This document shows, one piece after another, positions 52,338 through 63,929 of a stretch of 64,000 nucleotides of DNA; within the stretch, counting starts at the first letter, position 1, and each line of letters starts with the position of its first letter. The position numbers were made by a program, and so were the translations under genes. The notes under the pieces were generated by a model. It was not told the origin of the DNA, searched no databases, and saw only the letters and a program-made list of their open reading frames with translations. This DNA is from Hexactinellida sp. DTS-2022 (Eukaryota; Porifera; Hexactinellida). The stretch is from assembly GCA_028753945.1 (NCBI GenBank), contig JAPNXP010000011.1, positions 186,001-250,000 of the forward strand, given 5' to 3'.

Positions 52338-53371
52338 TACATGAATTTGAGCATTTTTTGGAAAAACAATCCATACAATTTGGTTATAATAGTCAATAGT
52401 AACCACAATATCCATTAGTTATTTAAATAGCAAAATGTAGTTGATTATACTATTTCTTATAGGTTACTTCTATATGTCGAGATCGGACTAATGAAAATAG
52501 GATACCTACTAACAGTAGGAATTGAGGTTATCAACTCAATATAGCTACAAATAGTATAAGTGTAATATTTAAGAGAACTTAATTTAATTATATAATAAGC
52601 GATTCATAATCAATTTAGTTCAAAGTAGTTAAAAACATACCATAGAGAAACAAGCCAATTTCTCAAAAGCTGATAACATTATACATAACTATTGATTTCT
52701 ACAATATTGCAGATGGTGAAATCTTCTATGTAGAAAGTTACAGACATTGCTTAGCGATAAAAATTAATACATTAGTTGACCAGGTTGTGATTACTCAACA
52801 TAATTTTAAATGGAATATTCGAATAATTTAATTAAGCGCCAATTAACAGCTGAAGTGCTTTTTCCTGAAATTATAAAATTTTCGGTTTTAAAAGTCAAGG
52901 TACGATTTAAATATTACTTAGAATTATTTTGAGAATATATTATTTCTTTGTTTGAAAACATGAAAAATACTTATATCAAATAATGTAGGAAAAATTAAAG
53001 AAAAATATTAAATACAATTAGCAAATATTTTATTTGTCCTCAAGAATTAGAGCATCTTACTATGAAACTAAATACATCCAATACATCTAGAAATGAATTG
53101 CATAATATTAACAGTACAATAAGTCATGGGGCAATAATTTTTAGGTTAAAAGGAAATGCCTTGATTACTTTCTTGCATATTTTAAAAATAATTTGTAATA
53201 CAGTCATGGTTACACATAGTGAAACGCCCCTGGAGATAATATGCAAATGAAATGTTAGAGATTTATTAATTAATTTAGCAAAATATGGACACTCTAATTA
53301 TGCAAATAAAGTTATATAGATTTGTATAATAAGATTAGCAAATGATTAAATTTATATTTAATAATATAGTA

Positions 53372-53557
53372 CAGTCAGGTCTGCTTATTGTGAACATTTT
53401 TTCGTCTGCTTATTATGAACATCTTTATATTATGAACAAGTCCTATGGTCCCAATTTAACAACTTACATAGGGTTTGTATTAAGTTGAGCTCGCTTATTA
53501 TCAAGTCTCTCTATTATGAACACAATTTTTGATTGTTCATAAATCAAAAGCTGACTG
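53372..53557. repeat. Family C MITE, complete
   Basis: 186 bp. CAGTCAGGTCTGCTTATTGT to ATCAAAAGCTGACTG, TA on both sides. Confidence 0.75.
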
Positions 53558-53780
53558 TATATTATATAATTAGAGATTCTAAATGAATAATATTATTTAA
53601 CATCAATGTGTAAATTTAGGAAATCATGTTAGTACGTAATGGATTTTGACTGATACTTATCTATTGAAATATTTTGAGTTAACTTAATTAGTTAATAGTA
53701 CCACTCTTTTATAATAAGATACATAAGGGATTTTTATTCATAAATTTGTATAACAATAACTTACAGTTTTTGAAATTTAA

Positions 53781-53874
53781 CAGTAGACTCTCGTTAATAG
53801 GAACACCAGGGGAACGTCGAAATTTGTATAGGCTAGGGAAATTAAACCTCGTATTAATTAACGAGAGTCTACTG
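53781..53874. repeat. Family B MITE, short form
   Basis: 94 bp. CAGTAGACTCTCGTTAATAG to AACGAGAGTCTACTG. The target duplication is not the usual TA on the right (CA follows). Confidence 0.7.
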
Positions 53875-54370
53875 CATATCTTTAAATATAACTCCATACT
53901 ACTAAATAATTCAAACTCTAAAATAATGTGCAATATTTTTATTTCATAATCTACTTATTATACAGTAAAAATACGCATGTATAATAATTATGAATTTAGT
54001 GACTTAGATCTTGTCAAGTAAAAACAACTAAGAAAACGACAAACAAATTCGTTATAATCGCAATTAGGTTTGGAGCATTTTTCAATAGTAATTATCGTCA
54101 GCTAATTAATGGTGCAAATTGCAAGTCTAAATCTACAGTGAATAATAAGTTATAATATTTTCCAATTAATACCTGTGAAACAATTATGAATTACAAATTG
54201 GCTCTCTGATTAACTGTCTAATTAATTAATAAAAAAATGATATAGGCAATTAATAAGATTGTGTGTTTGTGATATTCAAATTCGTAATCACGTCATGAAA
54301 TAAAATACTCAATTAATTAATCACATAAAGTTGTTGTAACATGTGAATCAAACAACAACAACAACACAAT

Positions 54371-55294
54371 CTATACAATACACATTATATCGTCAATAGA
54401 TTTCCTTAGACAGTTTTCAGTACGGTAAGGAACAGTTGCATTTGATGCAGGATATCCTACTGGAATTAGAAATAAAACACGTTCATTTTCAGGACGATTG
54501 CATACAGTTCTAATTGCATTCTCGGCACCCATTGGAGTACTCACCAACGCAACAAGATTGGCATTATGGAATGCTGTTAAAAGCATGCCTGTTGCAATAC
54601 CAACACTTTCCATTGGATAATAATGCGCGATTTTACAACCAATATCCCTATTAATTCCATATTGTTGTTTCATTACTATTATTAAGTATGGAGCTTCTTC
54701 AATATACGGCTTAACTATTTCATTTCCTTCATGCAAACTCCCAACAATTGGTGTGAGATCCTGTACCCATTCTCTGCTCATGCGATGATCATAATTAACT
54801 CTTTCTTCATTCTCAATTATCTCACGTAATTGTGATTTAACATTTGGGTCTCTAACAATTACAAATGTCCATGGTTGACAATGTGCACCACTTGGAGCAG
54901 TACCAGCTGTTAAAATACAATTTTGTATTACGGCAATGGGAACTGGGTCTTGACTGAAAAAGCGTAGAGTTCGTCGTTGGTTCATGAATTGGTAAAATAA
55001 TTCTGAGCGAGTTATAATCTCATTTCGTGTTAGTTTTTCCTGTTTAAAAGGAACATGTAAGAACTCACTATTTGATTTTGTGGATAGTTTATCAATCTGT
55101 TGGTTGGAAACGAAAGGAAAAAGCGACATAGATTTGTTAGTCATAACTTTATCCAGATCATTCAATGCAAAACAATAATACATTAGCAGCAATGAAGGCA
55201 GACAAGCACATAGAAAACCAATCATGAAATAATTTGTATTTTCCATTGCGAGTAAATCAATTAGATAAAGTAAAAAGTTGTAGAAAAGTCCCAT
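54371..55294 (-). CDS. IYD: Iodotyrosine deiodinase (FMN nitroreductase fold)
   Basis: Removes halogen from mono- and di-halotyrosine using FMN and NADPH-derived electrons, salvaging halide; membrane-anchored in animals. Single exon of 307 residues. An N-terminal helix near residues 20-45 (FMIGFLCACLPSLLLMYYCF) fits the family's anchor. The catalytic domain begins about residue 95: QRRTLRFFSQDPVP (FMN-binding Arg cluster), TAGTAPSGAHCQPWTFVIV, then ENEERVNYDHRM with the substrate-binding Glu and Tyr, and EIVKPYIEEAPYLII with the lid Lys, so all three zwitterion-binding residues are kept. About five residues are inserted in the lid before that Lys. The C-terminal part has ATGMLLTAFHNANLVAL and FLIPVGYPASNATVPY. 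Start: ATG 55294; ATG at residue 17 is an alternative. No intron, unlike most genes here. Confidence 0.93.
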   Translation of the reverse strand: MGLFYNFLLYLIDLLAMENTNYFMIGFLCACLPSLLLMYYCFALNDLDKVMTNKSMSLFPFVSNQQIDKLSTKSNSEFLHVPFKQEKLTRNEIITRSELFYQFMNQRRTLRFFSQDPVPIAVIQNCILTAGTAPSGAHCQPWTFVIVRDPNVKSQLREIIENEERVNYDHRMSREWVQDLTPIVGSLHEGNEIVKPYIEEAPYLIIVMKQQYGINRDIGCKIAHYYPMESVGIATGMLLTAFHNANLVALVSTPMGAENAIRTVCNRPENERVLFLIPVGYPASNATVPYRTENCLRKSIDDIMCIV

Positions 55295-56960
55295 ATCTTT
55301 AGATAAAGAAGATGAAGTAAGCTAATTCCAAATCATTAAAGAATCATTAGCAATCCAAATTTAGGCGTAGTTACCCCTTTATGCAGATGGAATGATATTG
55401 ATATGTGCGTGAAAATAATTTGAATAGTTTTAATTAACACAAAAATGGATTACACTTCGTATGCTGATTAGGTATTTATTGAAGTGATAAGATGATGGAA
55501 GAATGGTAAACGTAGCCATTGAACATAATGGATTGTCGTATATGCAATTAATTGCAAGGTGTTAAACATTTGAATAAACAGATCGTGTAATGGCATGTCA
55601 ATTAAATGTAATTAAGGGAAAGTTAAACATTTCAAGAACACATAGTTAAGGAAAAGGAATATTATGGTTGAATTTAAATTTAAAATTTAAACAGTAATTG
55701 ATAGGGAATTTAGAACAAATTTTTGGTATTTTATGTTAAGTAGGTGGAATTTTCCCTTACAAATTGATATGTTCAATTAATCATTAATTCTCAATCAAAA
55801 TAATGATTAAATAAATTTTACATTTCTAGAATTAGGCAATGCAATGAATAGAAGATGAAAAAGGTAGTATACTTACATATGCACACAGCCACAGGTTGTT
55901 TTTTAGAATTTTTTCAGAGTCAATTATTTTTATTAAATATTAGATGATACATAAAATTTTAGAATACATATTAATAATAAAATACGTTTACTTTTGGAAC
56001 GGGTGGTGTTGTAATACAAAAGGTGCTTTTTCGTGACTAAAAAAACAAAGGATAAGAGAGTTCAAGCTATAAGTATATACGAAAATATAGGTAATGCAAT
56101 GTACATAGTAGAAGAATAAATGTATATAATGATTGATTCATGTATTCATGGTACATTGTTACAATGTAAATGCAAGTGTATGTACCTCGGATATATTAGA
56201 GAATTGGCAAGTAATATGTAGAAAATGCGTGATTTATATATAGAAAAACAGTAGACTTTTAGAATATCTTCTAGATAACTAGAAGGTACCACATAAAGTT
56301 AAATAAATTAACTAGAATTCTGGCGATATCACTGGAACTTAATTTAATAGCTCGACACCAAATAGTTAGAAACATACTCGTGCGGAAAAATCCTAAATTG
56401 GAATGGTTAAAATAGTGGTTATATTATTTCATCAGTAATTTTTATTGCAAAACATATTGTGCCATTGGCGTGATAATATATTAATGTGTTGTGTAATTTT
56501 GTAAATTAAATACTGTCAGGTGGACCAATATTACAGAGAATAAATTTATTCTTCGGTTAGGAACTAAAACTACAGCAAAAGATGGTAAAAAACATAAAGG
56601 TACTTTTAACAATATTATGTCTTTATTTCTTCAACATTAGCAAACAATGGATTATATTAATTGAATTATTATAATCTTACATGATAAGCACAAATTTAGA
56701 TGTAACACTTGTACAATATTATGAATGCAAAATCCACCTGAACAGATTGGGGCAAAAATTTTAAGCTACTTTAAGACATTGTTTCAATTCACTAATTAAA
56801 TTAATGCTATTAATTAAATTAGTTATTCTCATTTATGTTTTATAATATTTCCTGATAATTTACTTATTATAACATTAAAAATAAAAACATACAGAAAAAT
56901 AGCTAGGACATAGTATGTCAAATAAAAATCTTGATCATTATTGGATTTATTTCAAAGTAT
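55295..56960. other. Intergenic, no gene seen
   Basis: AT-rich sequence between two minus-strand single-exon genes. No conserved exon and no clear MITE was recognised. Confidence 0.4.
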
Positions 56961-58460
56961 TCAATCACAATCATAGTTACTTGATTTCAAACAGCGAATT
57001 GATTTAAAACACTTTATAATTAGCTCAATCAAACCATCAGGCATTGTCAATAGGAAAGTTGGTAACCAAAAGGATCGTGAAATTGTGTGATTAATTATAT
57101 CTAAAAACCCTGGATAGAGATCTTCTTGGGTAAACATCAATCCATCGCAAATTGTACTGTTCCAAATTGGAGGCATCAAAAGGTCACCCAAAATACAATT
57201 GTTCTTTGAACTTTCAAATGAAATTGTCCTACTCAATAAGGAAATGCACATCATATGCGTTTCAAGGCGATATTTAATACTTTCAGCAACGAATGACAAC
57301 CAAATTGAATTACAAAACATATAAATCAAATAAACGACCATTATAATTGAAAAGATGATGAAGCGTTTTTCAAGTGAAGTCAAATTAGGCAAAGTAGTTG
57401 AAAATTTCGTCATTGATATTTTCGCCAAATGCAAATGAGTTATGATGATAATCGCGAATGAGAAAATCGCGCAAATAAGAAGAACACAAGGTACGAATTG
57501 TAGAAAAAAAGTGTATGCAGCGAATGGAAGTATTACAGATCCAATATCATTGTTATACTGATACAGTTTTCCATCTGAGAATGGGATAATAATCGAAAAA
57601 AGCGGTAATATAGAGAGAAAAATTTCGATTAGTATGATAAAGACTTTAATTTTGGTCTTATCTTGTAGTTTTAATGGAATAAACAACATCAAGGAAATGT
57701 TGATAATCGAGAAGAATAACCAACATAATGACAACAGATTGACATAATCATATAAACCACCAAAGATATTGATACGTAACGAAAACCGCGAATTGACCTC
57801 TTCAACAGTGATTACTTGGTTATTACAGAAAAAAACGGAAGCACCTGGAACACCTGGTATTGCCAATTGAATAACCATAATTGCAACAATGCAAATCACA
57901 AAGAAAATACCGATATGAGTGAACGATTTCAACGAACCAACAAAAGGCCAAGAAATTATATTAACAAGACTTAGTAGTATTCCACACACACTTAAGATAG
58001 TAAATATAACTCTCTCAGCTAGAACACATTTAGGGCCACATGAATGAAAGGTTCCACAAGGATACATACATTTTCTTTCAGTTTTAGAGAAGATATAAGG
58101 ATCAGGGCATTCTAGTGAAATGTTATCATTCGTATTCTCTGTGAAGTTGTTGAATTTTTCATAAATGGTTCCAGTAACATTTTCTGGTTTTTTAACAGTT
58201 GGAAAGGTTTGAATAGATGTAAAGAATACTAACAAGAATAGGATTATCCATACAGATACAATCAAGAAGATAGCAAAAGAAATACAAGTAAATTTGGCAC
58301 ATTTTCGGTCGATTTTCTTCTCATTTTGACTAATATTAGAATCCATTCGGGGTAAAATAATCGATTTTGGATCGCGTGCGTAGCGAAGCAGTGTAGAACT
58401 CTTATTATGATGAATATCATCCATTTTTTTCATTTCCATTATAATACAAAGGATTTCCAT
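56961..58460 (-). CDS. Multi-pass membrane protein, GPCR-like, family unassigned
   Basis: Single exon, 499 residues, function unknown. Topology by eye: about 50 polar N-terminal residues, one helix (FAIFLIVSVWIILFLLVFF, near 65-85), about 65 outside residues with Asn sites and a Cys cluster (CPDPYIF, KCMYPCGTFHSCGPKC), then seven hydrophobic segments. Examples are VIFTILSVCGILLSLVNII, FFVICIVAIMVIQLA, LLSLCWLFFSIINISLMLF and FIIFSIIMVVYLIYMF. A large loop with three Cys precedes the last segment. The Cys cluster followed by seven helices loosely recalls Frizzled-like receptors without the full Cys-rich domain. However, no KTxxxW follows the last helix, and I cannot assign a family. It could equally be a transporter. 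Start: first ATG at 58460; an internal Met at residues 8, 10 or 13 is possible. Confidence 0.75.
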   Translation of the reverse strand: MEILCIIMEMKKMDDIHHNKSSTLLRYARDPKSIILPRMDSNISQNEKKIDRKCAKFTCISFAIFLIVSVWIILFLLVFFTSIQTFPTVKKPENVTGTIYEKFNNFTENTNDNISLECPDPYIFSKTERKCMYPCGTFHSCGPKCVLAERVIFTILSVCGILLSLVNIISWPFVGSLKSFTHIGIFFVICIVAIMVIQLAIPGVPGASVFFCNNQVITVEEVNSRFSLRINIFGGLYDYVNLLSLCWLFFSIINISLMLFIPLKLQDKTKIKVFIILIEIFLSILPLFSIIIPFSDGKLYQYNNDIGSVILPFAAYTFFLQFVPCVLLICAIFSFAIIIITHLHLAKISMTKFSTTLPNLTSLEKRFIIFSIIMVVYLIYMFCNSIWLSFVAESIKYRLETHMMCISLLSRTISFESSKNNCILGDLLMPPIWNSTICDGLMFTQEDLYPGFLDIINHTISRSFWLPTFLLTMPDGLIELIIKCFKSIRCLKSSNYDCD

Positions 58461-59283
58461 AAAATATAGTATTTAAACTTTATGATCTTTGTGCATAAAA
58501 CATTATGTTAATTGTAATTGGATATGTTGTAAGGTTAAAAAGCTCTCACGTGTATTAAATCATAAAGTTATAAGAGATGAACGCGATCGATCATTTAATT
58601 AATATCAAATTTCAGTTAATTATAAATGGTTATAAACTCTGTTTGATCTTGAATATGATGGTTTTGGCAATGAATAAATTTTGAGAAATCTTAAACAATT
58701 TGGAAAAAGTAGATTTCTAATATATTACTACTTGCTAACTATGTATAGAAAAAGCAACCACAATAATACCATTGTAGTTGAAATCCAATTAAAATTAAGA
58801 GGTTTTGCGTGGGAAATGGGAATATTATAAGCAAAAGTTTCTATTCTTTTATTAAAAAAACAACTTTGGAGCAATGCAGGAATGTAGACAAAAACTTATA
58901 CAATTTTATTTCATATTACCAAGTAGATCGTTTAATACATATTTTGGAACAAACATTAGTAGTATTTGAGAGATATATTACATATTATTGGCCCAAATTT
59001 ATTTTGACAACTCACGGTGAAATAATAAACAAATTAAAGGTGCAAGAACTGTGGTCTGATTATTAAAAAACAGGGAAAAAGTTAAAAATTGCTTAATGGG
59101 AAAGATGTATATAAATATAGCACAAAAGTCAAATCGATACACAATTAAAGCCAATAAAATTGAGTCTCAAAAGGATCAAAGATAAAGTTCATACAGATGG
59201 CTAATTCTGAAAATGATTTGTGTACAATTTTAAATAGAATTAAGGAATCCAAATTATCATGTGTTTGAGAGAAAATAACTAAA
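58461..59283. other. Gap with one short unassigned open frame
   Basis: The only open frame of note is 58809-59066 (plus, 85 codons, ATG start at 58816 or 58809 region; aromatic-rich, YITYYWPKF). It resembles nothing I know. It could be a decayed piece of the NHL-type gene that follows or chance. Confidence 0.3.
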
Positions 59284-60024
59284 ATGAGATTAGAAAATAT
59301 AAATGAGGATGATTACGACAATTTAACGGGTCAAATTTACACATGTGAAATACAGGAACAAAATCAATTCATTCAACACACAATTGTAGATATGAGTGAA
59401 TATGCTGTAAATATACAAATAAAAGAAAATTTCCAAAAGCAAAATGTGTTGCTTTTCAGAAGAGCATCAAATTGTATTCGTCAGTGTATTAGGAATTTCT
59501 TCAATAGAGATGCTAAACGTACAAGGAGAATGCATTGGACAGATCAAAAGCCGTATATGAAAGCACCATGGGGTTTAGCTGTGCATTCCAATTCACTATA
59601 TGTTATAGATAGAGACAATAAGTGGTTAATGGAATTTCAATTCGAATACCCAGTCAAAATGCAAAAAAAGATAAAATAATAAAATACCCAATTGACATCA
59701 AATTCAGTGATGAAAACGCATTAATTATTACGCAAGAAAAGATAGGGATCAGAATTCACTTAATCACTCAAAATAAGAGAGAGTATCTAAAAGCAATAAT
59801 AGAGTAAAGTCAACCAGAATTAATAAAATTTCATGTAAATTTTTCACAATTTTCGCAAACATGATCTTTATCGCGGAAAGTAATTCAAAATCTATTCTCG
59901 TTTCCGATTTATCAAGCAAGAAAATAGCAGTGCCTTCAAAACCATTATGCCTACATGTAACATATGACAACAATATACATACTCTACCCACAAGTGAAGC
60001 ACGCACAGCTCAAAGTTATTTAAA
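59284..60024 (+). pseudogene. Decayed NHL-repeat gene
   Basis: Three pieces in different frames match the intact gene at 61165. Piece 1 (59284-59679): KAPWGLAVHSNSLYVIDRD matches its KSPWGLAIKDDTIYVTDIE. Piece 2 (about 59680-59807): KYPIDIKFSDENALIITQ and NKREYLKAII match KSPVDIKFSYAQAYILCQ and NNREYLKSII. Piece 3 (59862-60024): IFIAESNSKSILVSDLSSKK matches IYIPDKTSKSIIIHKLSGEK. Between pieces there are at least two frameshifts, an in-frame TAA and loss of the middle repeats (about 65 residues). No splice sites would repair this. NHL repeats form beta-propellers used in protein or RNA binding. Confidence 0.75.
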
Positions 60025-61164
60025 TCACCATATTTATTAACACACCACATCACATCACATCACATTATAAATTGTTCGCACCCAGCTAAGGACCTCAAAT
60101 GACTCAAAATTTCACATTGGGAAATATTGAAGATATTTTAAATGCGCATGTATTGTAATTATAAGTTGTAATATAATTGTATTGTATACTCGCAGAAAAC
60201 ATTGCTAAATAATTCAATTATATTTCAATGTGCCATTGGAATATAAATTGTCTGAATGTATATCAACATGTGCTGAAGTCTATGAAAGTACTACACCGTT
60301 TGCACATTGATAAATCAAAAGGGCTTACATGATAGAACCAACACCTTTGTATACTACATTATATGAAAATTCCTTCACAAATATTACTCATAGTCTTTGA
60401 CGAAAATAGAGTATAATTATACTAATGGATTCACTATATCTTGGCATTATTAAATTTGTATATTTCCAATAACTTAATAACCCAACGCGAAGTGAATGTT
60501 ACATTGTAATTATACTATCTTAGTTTGACAATTGTGCTGTTAATTTGATGATATAATGTAGGAGTAAAGTTTGAAATAATTTGTACTAAATAGAAGTAGG
60601 AACTGTTGTATTAGAACAAAAAATTAGGTATAAAATACGAAATACTTTGGATTATTTATCATCGTCAAATCTATATTATTAACAGGTTCTATCGTATTTG
60701 ATTGACCGAAGGGCTCGTTATAATGTAAATGCTACTACAGTCGGAACCGGTTTTTTCTAACCAATCTTTGAATGGAAATAAAGTAAGGGAAAACGGATAG
60801 TTAGAATAAACCGGTTGGAAATATATAAAAAATTGAATTTCTTACACATTTAGAATGAATAGTTAGTTAGAAAAACCGGTTTCGACAGTATTATTTTCAG
60901 ATTAAAGTAAACAAATAAATGCGAATTTAACGAATTTAAACTATAGAAAATTGAAGTTGAACAAATAGTAACTCGTATAATTAGGCATCTGTAAGACTAA
61001 GACGATAACAGTCAATGTCATTATAATTAATCAAATTATCTCTATAGCACCTGTAGCGCCACATATTTAATATAGCAATTACTTGTGTTAGAAACTTCCG
61101 AACCCGCACACCATTTTTTCTTTTCTTTGGTCCATTTTATGGGTTGTCACTCCTCGAATTAAGG
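60012..61164. other. 3' flank of the decayed gene; duplicated sequence and a MITE
   Basis: 60267-60335 and 60345-60610 are near copies of 62909-62972 and 63488-63722, i.e. of the 3' flank of the intact NHL gene. 60738-60888 is a family I MITE. A CACATCACAT microrepeat lies at 60043-60064. Confidence 0.6.
60738..60888. repeat. Family I MITE (CAGTCGGAACCGGTTTTTTC)
   Basis: 151 bp. Left CAGTCGGAACCGGTTTTTTC; right AGAAAAACCGGTTTCGACAG; TA on both sides. A fragment lies at 37297 and another end at about 63464-63480. Confidence 0.7.
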
Positions 61165-62160
61165 ATGGCAGAAAAATATCCCATTTCTGCAACAGATCCA
61201 GACCCGAGAAAGCTAATAGAAATCTGGGAAGAAGTATCTGATATGGACAACATACAAGGTGACTCAATTATGGAATTATTTACAGCTGAAATTAAATATT
61301 TGGAGCCTAAAATTGGAGATATTGAGACAGACATGCAGGGTCCAATTAATCAAAAAACTATCTTCAAGAAGAAAGCAAAAGAATTGAAACCTTTCAGTCA
61401 GGTAATTCTACACAAACCAATTTGTTTGTGTATTTCTGAAAAACACAAAATTATATTTGTAAGTCTTAGTAAAGATTCTTCAATAGCGATGCTGGATTTA
61501 TCCAATGGAGATTTCATTGGTAATATCACAAGCAGTAATCTCAAGTCGCCATGGGGACTGGCTATTAAAGATGACACCATTTACGTAACAGACATTGAGA
61601 ACATTGGAGTAATGGCATTCTCGATTTCACAACAAACTCTAATAGAGGGACTAAACAATCAAACAGACTTTGTAAAACCTCGACAATTGGCTATCAACAG
61701 TGCGAATGAAGTATGGGTAGCAGATGATATAGGGAATAAGATTGTAATACTAGATGAAAACTTAAGACAAGTTGATTCAATAAGGCATGACAAGATTAAA
61801 TCCCCAGTGGACATCAAATTTTCTTATGCCCAAGCCTACATTCTTTGTCAAAGTCAAATTGACAATCTTATTAGTGTACATATATTGCATCAAAATAACA
61901 GGGAATATTTAAAATCAATCATACAGTCGACGATAAAAGAACCAATCTCCAGCTTTTTCTTCGCAATTACATCTAGCAGAATCTACATACCAGATAAAAC
62001 CTCAAAATCCATTATAATCCACAAACTATCTGGAGAGAAATGCGAAAAGTTGGAGAATATAGTGAAGTACGAAAATGCATGTTTAGAAGTTCCTCATCAA
62101 GATAATATATACATTCTATTCACTTCAAATAATGAAGGACTGAAGCTCATACTAATTTAA
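61165..62160 (+). CDS. NHL-repeat beta-propeller protein, single exon
   Basis: 331 residues from the ATG at 61165, the first in-frame Met. Residues 1-80 are acidic and helical with no RING or B-box, so this is not a TRIM protein. From about residue 85 there are NHL/propeller-type repeats: CLCISEKHKIIFVSLSKDS, LKSPWGLAIKDDTIYVTDIE, VKPRQLAINSANEVWVADD, IKSPVDIKFSYAQAYILC, FFFAITSSRIYIPDKTSKS. About five or six repeats are seen, which would be most of a six-bladed propeller. Such proteins often bind ligands or act as adaptors; the substrate is unknown. It is intronless, with a decayed paralogue 1.2 kb upstream in the same orientation, so the pair arose by tandem duplication. A divergent local expansion is likely. 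Confidence 0.8.
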   Translation: MAEKYPISATDPDPRKLIEIWEEVSDMDNIQGDSIMELFTAEIKYLEPKIGDIETDMQGPINQKTIFKKKAKELKPFSQVILHKPICLCISEKHKIIFVSLSKDSSIAMLDLSNGDFIGNITSSNLKSPWGLAIKDDTIYVTDIENIGVMAFSISQQTLIEGLNNQTDFVKPRQLAINSANEVWVADDIGNKIVILDENLRQVDSIRHDKIKSPVDIKFSYAQAYILCQSQIDNLISVHILHQNNREYLKSIIQSTIKEPISSFFFAITSSRIYIPDKTSKSIIIHKLSGEKCEKLENIVKYENACLEVPHQDNIYILFTSNNEGLKLILI

Positions 62161-63150
62161 ACTTCCCATCTCACATAATACATGGCCCATGCACACACAA
62201 TTTCTATAAAAAATACATACACTGCGGCCTACAATTTATGGTAAATTACATTTAAATGTTTGTATAATGGAATAAACTAATAATAAAGAACGCGTTCTAA
62301 TAAAGAAGTCGCATGAATTACGGAAGATATAAACGGGTAGGGGGAAAGTTATCGAATAAAAGATAAGGTTCAGTTAATATTTTACATTTAGTGAAAGAAA
62401 AGTTGAATGAAATTGAATGAAAAACCTAAATCTATTATGAAATTGTACTATACTAAATTTAAGATGATAATCGTAACAGTCTTTAAACGGATTGTGGCCA
62501 AAATAATGACTACAGGGAAGTGAATAAAATTCCATTTTGTAAGATTTATTAAGTCTTCGGTTGTAGATACAGATGGAACAATAATTAAAGATTTTTTGCA
62601 GATTACTATTGTAGTAATAGTGCTACCTAATTGTATTAGAATTTAAAATCATAAAATAATTTTTCCCTTCATTGTGGTTTAATTAATAGTTTTGCAATTT
62701 TGTGCCAATATAAATTGCATATGTAACTGGATATTTAGGAATCCAAAATGGAACATTAATATTCCATAAGCTGAAATACAACGAAATGCATTATAATATC
62801 AGTATTTGTATTGCAAATAGAAAAGTTATATGATTATAATAAACATGATTCTGCGGTAATGGCGAAACGAAAATTACCTCTCCACCAACGGTAAATTTCT
62901 TAATTTACTGAAGTCTATGAAAGCACTACACATTCGCATATTCATATTGATAAATCAAAAGGGCTTACATATACTATTATATCGGCCAACACCTTTTCAG
63001 CATAAAAACTCGGCTTCGTAAAAGTGTGAATTATGATGATAAATTTACCGTGACATTGCCTGAAAATTACTTTTAGAAAAGATGCTGACCATATATTAAG
63101 TACTAATTAATATTAAATTTGGGGAATTTGGTTAATCTGGAAGATATTGT

Positions 63151-63316
63151 CAGTGTTTCATACAGGATTTGCATGCAAGGGGGGCAATCTGGGATATGTA
63201 AATTCCTAAGGGGGGCATAAATTAAACTGCGTTGTGTAAGTGGTTTTTCTAAAGGGGGCACTTGAAGGAACAGGGGAGGTAAGTGCACCCCTTACCACCA
63301 CCTGTATGAAACCCTG
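63151..63316. repeat. CAGGG-type element with 5-bp target duplication, short
   Basis: 166 bp. Ends CAGTGTTTCATACAGG and CCTGTATGAAACCCTG; ATTGT directly repeated on both sides (63146-63150, 63317-63321). Non-coding, with GGGGG-rich interior text. Same end structure and duplication length as the 489-bp element at 50524. Confidence 0.75.
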
Positions 63317-63929
63317 ATTGTCGAATAAATAAAATATAGACAGTTGAAATGTTTTTTTTGTCAATTGAATTACATTGCCTAGGCGACAAAAAATTCCGAA
63401 TATCTTATAATAGAATTGTACGAATACTAAACAATTTATATAAGGATAAAACAAAATACCCCTGAGACAGAAAAACCCGATTTCGACTGTATACTACTAC
63501 ATTATATGAAATTTCCTTTATAAATAGTATTACTCATAGTCTTTAACGAAAATAGAGCATAATTATACTAATGAATTCACTATATCTTGTCATCATTAAT
63601 TTGGATCTTTCCAATAACTTAATAACCCAATGTGAGATTGTAATTATACTATCTTAGTTTGACAGATGTGCTGTAATGTAGGAGTAAAGTTTGAAATAAT
63701 TTGTACTAAATAGAAATAGGATTTGTTTTATTGGAGTTAAAATTAAAATTGAACGGGTATAAATAATGTTATTACATGTAAACATGTATGTTGAATACGA
63801 ATTTTGGATGTATAAATTTATAATATGAATATTTATTATTGTTGTTGTTTACAAATAGGTAACCAGCTATCTTTCCACGGTTTAATAAAATATTATACGC
63901 ATATATCTGATTCTGAATATAATTACATA

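Larger units (their letters stand above)
48052..54370. other. About 6.3 kb without a recognised gene
   Basis: No exon with conserved sequence was found on either strand; the few open frames are short and low in complexity. It contains family A (48081-48221), D (48225-48397), C with nested G (48413-48750), G (49122-49250), J (49249-49409), a CAGGG element (50524-51012), H (51762-51944), B (52212-52337; 53781-53874) and C (53372-53557) elements. The stretch 49.4-50.5 kb and 52.4-53.3 kb is plain AT-rich DNA. Confidence 0.5.

Noticed and set aside
53062..53250. 62-codon plus frame
   Set aside because: Low complexity, no homologue recognised, no splice context.
58809..59066. 85-codon plus frame as a real gene
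   Set aside because: No recognisable family and no support other than length; kept only as a note in the gap description.
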